Positions 59,003-64,000 of a stretch of 64,000 nt of DNA are shown here, one piece after another. Source of the stretch: Heliocidaris erythrogramma. Its lineage: Eukaryota > Echinodermata > Echinoidea > Camarodonta > Echinometridae. Position 1 is the stretch's first letter; every line of letters starts with the position of its first letter. The notes below the pieces were generated by a model that saw only the letters and a program-made list of their open reading frames with translations, was not told the origin of the DNA and ran no database searches. The translations under genes were made by a program, and so were the position numbers. The stretch is taken from NCBI GenBank assembly GCA_025617745.1, contig CM046863.1, positions 15,194,875 to 15,258,874 on the forward strand. Reading direction: 5' to 3'.

Positions 59003-59904
59003 AATCCAACAGAGCTGGTTAAAGGTACATCTACAGACTTTGATCGCTGCATGGCTTTTGGAATTGAAAGTGATGCAAATTATTTGATCTTTTTAAGCTT
59101 TTTATCCCGATATAACCCAGAAAATGTTAATCGATCCAGAAATCTTAATCAATAAATAGTACTACAAGATTACAAACTTACCCCTGGGTCATTTTAGGGC
59201 ATTTTGTTTTTCAGCTAGAAAATTTGAGAACAATTGATTTAGATGTTAGTTTATCGTAAAATTACACATATTATGGTGCCCATCATGAAGAAATAAGATG
59301 TGCACATTTATGCAAATTATGTCTCATTACATGACTCTATTTGGATGATATATATATTTTTTATCATTTTCCATAACCCACAGAACCTCTCTATAGACTT
59401 AAAAAAATATTCTTTGTCTCTGCAGGTTCTCTGGCTCAAAAAAATGATATATTTTATCAAAACAATGCTTCTATCAGTCTTATATTCCAAGATATTGATA
59501 TAAAAAACAACATTCAGATTATCGGCCATTTTAAAACAAAATATGCAAATTTATGCAAATTAGGCATATCACAATAACATGCCTCTAATATTACCTTAAT
59601 TAATTATTAATTGACCTCAAAGCATTTGTGTAGTCAGAATAGTGAAGTTTGCTTGACTCTGCAATCTGCCATACTTATACTTACTGATTAGTGGTCATTT
59701 TTCCATTATTTTATGCAAATTTATGCAAATAAGGAAGTTAATGAAAGATGTATAATCTGGATCATGTTGGGAAAATATGTAAATTTATGCAAATTAGGTA
59801 TGATATTACATTTATGTACCTCTTATACTACCTTAATTATTTTCCTTGACCCCTAAAACATTGGGGTAGTCACAAAAAAGAAGTTTCTATGACTTTTCAA
59901 CCCT
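59003..59904. repeat. 3' flank and right subterminal cluster of atgcaaat motifs
   Basis: No coding sequence after 59002. From 59300 onward come repeated atgcaaat words, often as tatgcaaatttatgcaaat (59545, 59712, 59783), mirroring the left subterminal region. Confidence 0.75.
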
Positions 59905-60090
59905 GGGCTAAAGGCTGGAATATCTGTGGGATATGCCAAAATAGGCCAAATGGCGGCCATTTTGAATTATGCAAATTAGGCATTGTTCCACAGCTCCGAT
60001 TTTTCGTGATTTTTAGTATGTTATTTTAACCCATATTTTGAGTAAAAAAAACTTTGATTGGTTTCTTTTGCAATTAGTGGTGGGTCTATC
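59905..60090 (-). repeat. Right terminal inverted repeat of the large element
   Basis: Complement of 51411-51600; 59948-60029 is identical to the left copy over 82 bp. Confidence 0.92.
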
Positions 60091-60103
60091 ACTAGATCTA
60101 CGA

Positions 60104-61223
60104 GTGGGGGAAAAAAGTCCCTGGCCTGCATGTACGTACGCATATTACGTGCAGCGCTATATTTCGATCGTATGTGTTTAACGTGTAGGTGCCTAGCCTG
60201 CGTTCATGTATGTATTGTTTAATTCTCAACATATTCACCCCACCTATGCAATGTGACACGTAAAAAATTGTATTGAGCAGTCAATTTCAAAATCAAGTTT
60301 TGCATTAATTTATTGCATGTGCGTAGGTCTAATTTAGTAATTTAATAGCTCTTTTGAGGACACCCTCCTTTTCCGACTAAAATTGACTCTGCCACTGGCA
60401 TTACTCTGAAAATAGGTCTAGGCCTATGCCTAGGGCTAGGCTATGCGTATATTGACAATTGCCCATCGTAATGTTCTCCACAAATGAACTTTACAACAAT
60501 ATGCAGAATCAAGACACAGACTCTAGGCTAGGTCTAACAACGTTAGAGTCTTACTGTTCACGTTAGAAATTAAATTTCCTTGCATGCACACTGTAATTAG
60601 CACTTGCACCCTGCTCCTATAACGTACATTGCACTGAGTTAGACTTAGAAGAACTGCAAGAGTCTTCAGGACTGAAAGAAGCAGACTACTACTAACGTTC
60701 CAATAGTAGTACTAACGTTAGTACCAAGAAAACAAATTATTTTGGTGACCTTTTAGCTGATGAAAACAAAGTGCGTAACTAGTTATTGTAGGTAGATCTA
60801 AAATCATCTAGATGTAGATCTAGGCTACCCCCATCATCAATCATTTACTAGTACTGATTAGATCTAGGCTAGGTCTAACTCATCATGCTCATTGACCTTA
60901 AAAGGGCCTTAAAATAACATTCACTTAATCTATAGGCCTAATTGAAATTGAAAATTGTAACAAAATTGGTCTAGGCCTACTTAGACTTAGAGTAGATCTA
61001 GAGTAGTTAGAGTCTTGGCTAGACATACCTGCAAATTTGATGATATCACACCATCACATTCCGATTCCATTTTGAAGTTGGGTCTACCACACGTCTATTA
61101 TTAGGCCAGCATTTGAGGGATACGTGGAGGCAATTCTAACTCTTATTAAGATCTAACTTAGATCGATAATAGATTCAGTGCAAAAACGTAGGCTACGCGC
61201 AGGCCAGGGACTTTTTTCCCCAC
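60104..61223. mobile_element. MITE-like element (1.1 kb) abutting the large element
   Basis: Ends complement each other over 24-25 bp: left ggggaaaaaagtccctggcc, right complement identical. Only two bases separate it from the large element's right end. The interior is rich in ctaggtctag/taggcctagg words and has no transposase. No clear target duplication (cga versus cgg). Confidence 0.7.
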
Positions 61224-61259
61224 CGGCGACCGTGCTTTCATGAAGACCAATCGGAACCG

Positions 61260-61345
61260 TTTCCCGACCCTGCGTCATGAATATTCATGAAAAAATGCGA
61301 AATCTGCCTAGGCTTGGTTACAAAAAAAAAAGACGCGCGCGGCCG
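61260..61345. mobile_element. Fragment of the tRNA-bearing MITE family
   Basis: tcatgaatattcatg, then gcttggttacaaaaaaaaaa and gacgcgcg match the right end of the 12625-12946 element. Confidence 0.55.
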
Positions 61346-61411
61346 CATCAACTGCTGGCATAGATCTGTGCGCACAATGCGATATCATCGTAAGGTGGAG
61401 ATCGATATATG

Positions 61412-61860
61412 AAGCCTACGCGTACGCAGTCTTTGTTTAAAACATGGCAGATCATGGAGCTCCAAATAGTTCCCTTTTACGTACATTCTCTATGGGGGGG
61501 GGGGGGGGGGGGAGGGGGGAACTATGAAGCTCCATGAGTTGAAGAAGTGACCTCCAGTGTCGGGACTCGCTGTATATGGCTCTGAGCTGAACCAGAGCGC
61601 GTTGATTAGATAGAGTTGTGACACGAGCATAATAAGCCTGCGCGTCCGTAGTCTTTGTTTAAAACATGGCGGATCGTGGAGCTCCCAATAGCTCCCTTTC
61701 ACGTAAATTCTCCATCTATGAGAGGGAACTTTTTCAAGCTTCATAAAATGACTGACCAATCAGAAGCAACCTCCAGTGTCGGGACGCGTTGTTTTCTGCG
61801 GCACAGATTGGGGCATGGTGCGTGTTGAGCCTATTGGAAGTACGTTCTTTCCCTTCTGAA
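61412..61860. repeat. 222-bp tandem duplication
   Basis: Direct copies at offset 222 bp, each with agtctttgtttaaaacatgg, then gagctcc, then cctccagtgtcgggac. The first copy is split by a G run at 61494-61512. Each contains a short ATG frame beginning MADxGAPNSSL. Confidence 0.82.
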
Positions 61861-61865
61861 TAGTG

Positions 61866-62105
61866 TCTGCACGTGAGACTACAAGTATCGGACTTGTATT
61901 TTCTTACTCAGTTTCAACTTATTTTTAAATCAGCAAAAGAAAATATCGCAATATATTCCTCTGCCGAGATTCGAACTCGCGGTCCTTCCATCGATAGCGC
62001 TCCAGATTATCCGATTGCGCCACCAAAACAGCTGCTCAATGGCCTTGCTCGTTTTATAATTCCTACAGTTCGTTTTCATGAATATTCATGCCGACTAGTC
62101 TTGAC
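61866..62105 (-). mobile_element. tRNA-derived SINE-like repeat, copy 2
   Basis: Matches 12675-12915 almost throughout (gactacaagtatcggacttg ... cgttttcatgaatattcatg). The tRNA-like head is 61961-62023, minus strand, with gtggcgcaatcgg and gagttcgaatctcgg. Confidence 0.78.
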
Positions 62106-63120
62106 GGAATAAACCGTATTATGAGCAATTTGACGCATTAGTCTCTAAATCAAGACCCCTTTAAAAAAAAAAGCCCCAATCTGCGCTGCAGAAAAAAATA
62201 ACGCAGCCCTGACTCTCTGTATGTGAAGTTCTGAGCTGAACGGATGTCCGCCCTCTTTCGTTGGGAAAAAACGCATATTTTTGTATAAGTTTTATCATTG
62301 CTGTTATTTTTATAGTTTCATTTTTTTTCGAAACAGTGGCAATTTGTTTTTGGAATTCCTGTTTCTTTCTACTATCAACGTGTAATACAAGCTTTGTATA
62401 TAAATATATATATTTTGGTTAGTGGGTTTGATCTTTATATTGGTAGACCCTACTACGAGTTTTGACCATATTACATTAACATGTGGGTACTAACAAAAAG
62501 TTAAATTTACTCTTGACGGACGTTATAAGATGTACATTGTTTATCTAAAACTAATTCAAAATTGTATAATGCAACGCTTGATTAAAAGGGAATAAAATGA
62601 TATGAAATGTACAAAAATACGTGAACAACTCTTCCACACCCCTTTCAATATTACAAGTAATGCTTCAATTATAGTACATGAAACCAATAGTTGTAGACTC
62701 ATCTCTTTTTTTTTTCTTCTTCTTTTTTTGCTGAAAAGTTTTCGAATTCTATCCAGGGAACACAAAATCCACATGTAGACATACATGATAGAGAAATTTC
62801 GCAATATACAGCGGATATTGTTATGCTGCCACAACTTCCTCTTTCGTTAACTAACACTTCAGACCTCATTACCCCCCCCCCCCCCCCCCCCCCCCTTTTT
62901 TCCCCGAAACCGATTTAAACATTCCTCTCAAAATCCCCATCACAAAATTCAACATAAAGAAGCCTTTTATTTGTTTTACTTTTTCAGCATTTCTTTAACA
63001 TGTGTATCCCATTTATACTAAAGGGTACATTAGGTGGACACACAACAATGCGATTTATTAACATTATTATGTATCGCTGTAGAGAACCTCCAATGTGTAC
63101 TAAGCATATATGTGTGTAGT
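62106..63120. other. No gene recognised
   Basis: AT-rich with a C run at 62873-62895. No gene is supported. Confidence 0.4.
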
Positions 63121-63189
63121 TATGGATGTATGGGGTTTGTTCGCAAGGACGATACATCAAGTTATGGCCTAAAACTCTGACATTTTCAC

Positions 63190-63480
63190 TGATGCCGTTT
63201 ATTGGTTTTTGCGAAAGAACTTTTCATGTTTGTGTGTGTGTGTATGCGTATCCATGTACATGTGCATGTGTGTATATATGTATATATATATATATATACA
63301 CCACTATACCATTTTGTGACTATGTTGTATATGTATGTATATGTTTATTGGTTTTTGCGAACGAAATCTTCATGTATGTGTATGCGTTTATATTATGTAC
63401 GACTATTATGTCACCATTATACCATTTAATGACTAAATGTTGTATGTATGTGTATATGTATGTATATACATTTGCGTTTG
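63190..63480. repeat. Degenerate tandem repeat of about 150 bp with TG/TA runs
   Basis: tattggtttttgcgaa recurs at 63200 and 63345, and accattataccatttaatgac-like words recur at 63300, 63413 and 63725. The open frames are simple-sequence translations. Confidence 0.7.
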
Positions 63481-63484
63481 TTTA

Positions 63485-63670
63485 GCATTATGTCCGAGGA
63501 CATTTTTGGACAGAGAACAAAAAAAAAAAATCATGACAACAATGGTCCTCGGAAGCCGGACAATAGTCCTCGAACGTCGAACAATGAATTTATGCCTTAT
63601 TCCGTCGACTGTCCGAGGACGAGTAACAATAGAGGAACAATAGTTGTCCTCGGAAGTAAAGCCATGTAAA
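63485..63670. repeat. gtccgaggac repeat, copy 2
   Basis: Same order as copy 1 at 7441-7556: atgtccgaggacatttttgg, ttattccgtcgactgtccga and cggaagtaaagccatgtaa, then GT repeats. It contains an extra middle stretch of about 60 bp. Confidence 0.75.
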
Positions 63671-64000
63671 CGTGTGTGTGTGTGTGTGTGTATGTGTGTA
63701 TGTGTATATATGCACGCATAATGTCACCGTTATACCGTTTAATGACTATAATTATGTTGACTTATTATGTTCACTTTATGCACATGCATTGATGTGACTA
63801 TATTACCTTGTATCCTATTTCGTTAATATAAAATATAAAATAGATATCTTACTTACTTTCTATAATTATGTGACATGCATTTAATATCTGTGGCACACCA
63901 TTATACTGTCACTTATATCTTGTGTCTATTATAATACGATTGCGCCGGATGGCGTTAAGTGAACCGGGTACATATATATCTTATGTATATTTGATGTTTA
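63671..64000. other. (GT)n and AT-rich end of window
   Basis: GT microsatellite at 63674-63712, then AT-rich sequence with no feature seen. Confidence 0.6.

Larger units (their letters stand above)
51389..60102. mobile_element. Large TIR-flanked DNA element with nuclease-bearing protein (8.7 kb)
   Basis: 51415-51600 and 59905-60088 are inverted copies. An 82-bp core (51470-51551 against 59948-60029) is identical, and weaker similarity continues about 700 bp inward. The extreme ends share tagatctac at 51390-51398 and 60093-60101, which may be a 9-bp target duplication or part of the repeat. One long coding region on the plus strand lies inside, preceded by a likely 5' UTR intron holding a hAT MITE. 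The layout (long TIRs, one large multi-domain ORF) is that of an autonomous DNA transposon, now decayed. Academ-type elements are the nearest known idea because some carry XPG nucleases; a Mutator-like 9-bp duplication is the alternative. Confidence 0.8.

Noticed and set aside
1-64000. CRISPR arrays, operons, rRNA or bacterial features
   Set aside because: No regularly spaced identical repeats with unique spacers, no rRNA sequence; introns, SINEs and LINEs show a eukaryotic nuclear genome.

Overview
This is a repeat-rich, intron-rich metazoan nuclear window with no operons, ribosome binding sites or dense genes. A modular death-domain gene, tRNA-derived SINEs, CR1/L2-like non-LTR retrotransposons and many small inverted-repeat transposons suggest an invertebrate deuterostome, most likely a sea urchin. 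The species is inferred, not shown. Long G/C homopolymers, TA/CA/GA microsatellites and minisatellites occur throughout.

Layout. 0-4.7 kb: minisatellites and a 1.47-kb hAT-like non-autonomous element with an exact 8-bp target duplication. 4.76-18.8 kb: a host gene reconstructed from three phase-compatible coding exons (death domain, linker, death domain) and a fourth linker exon with an in-frame stop. Its introns hold LINE, SINE and MITE insertions, including one LINE split twice by inverted-repeat elements. 19-26 kb: SINE, two TTAA-flanked MITEs and an 88-bp perfect palindrome. 26.4-35.4 kb: a giant foldback structure whose arms both carry a reverse-transcriptase fragment; differences between the arms expose later LINE and hAT insertions. 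35.6-41.3 kb: two more LINE copies and a 730-bp tandem duplication. 42.4-51 kb: a pogo/Tigger-like inverted-repeat pair, hAT MITE, tandem duplications and two foldback MITEs.

The most striking object is a DNA element of about 8.7 kb (51.39-60.10 kb). It has long terminal inverted repeats with an 82-bp perfectly matching core, and encodes one decayed protein of about 1,585 residues. The protein has two N-terminal Cys/His modules, a central block with candidate DDE-type acidic residues, an acidic linker, a complete-looking FEN1/XPG-type PIN nuclease (all six acidic motif positions recognisable) and a C-terminal CXC-like cysteine cluster. At least four frameshifts and one nonsense codon make this copy a pseudogene. 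It may be related to Academ-type transposons, but I cannot confirm that here. The end of the window (60.1-64 kb) holds a 1.1-kb MITE, a tandem duplication, a tRNA-SINE copy and a repeat shared with position 7.4 kb.

No rRNA, functional tRNA, CRISPR array or intact single-exon gene was found.
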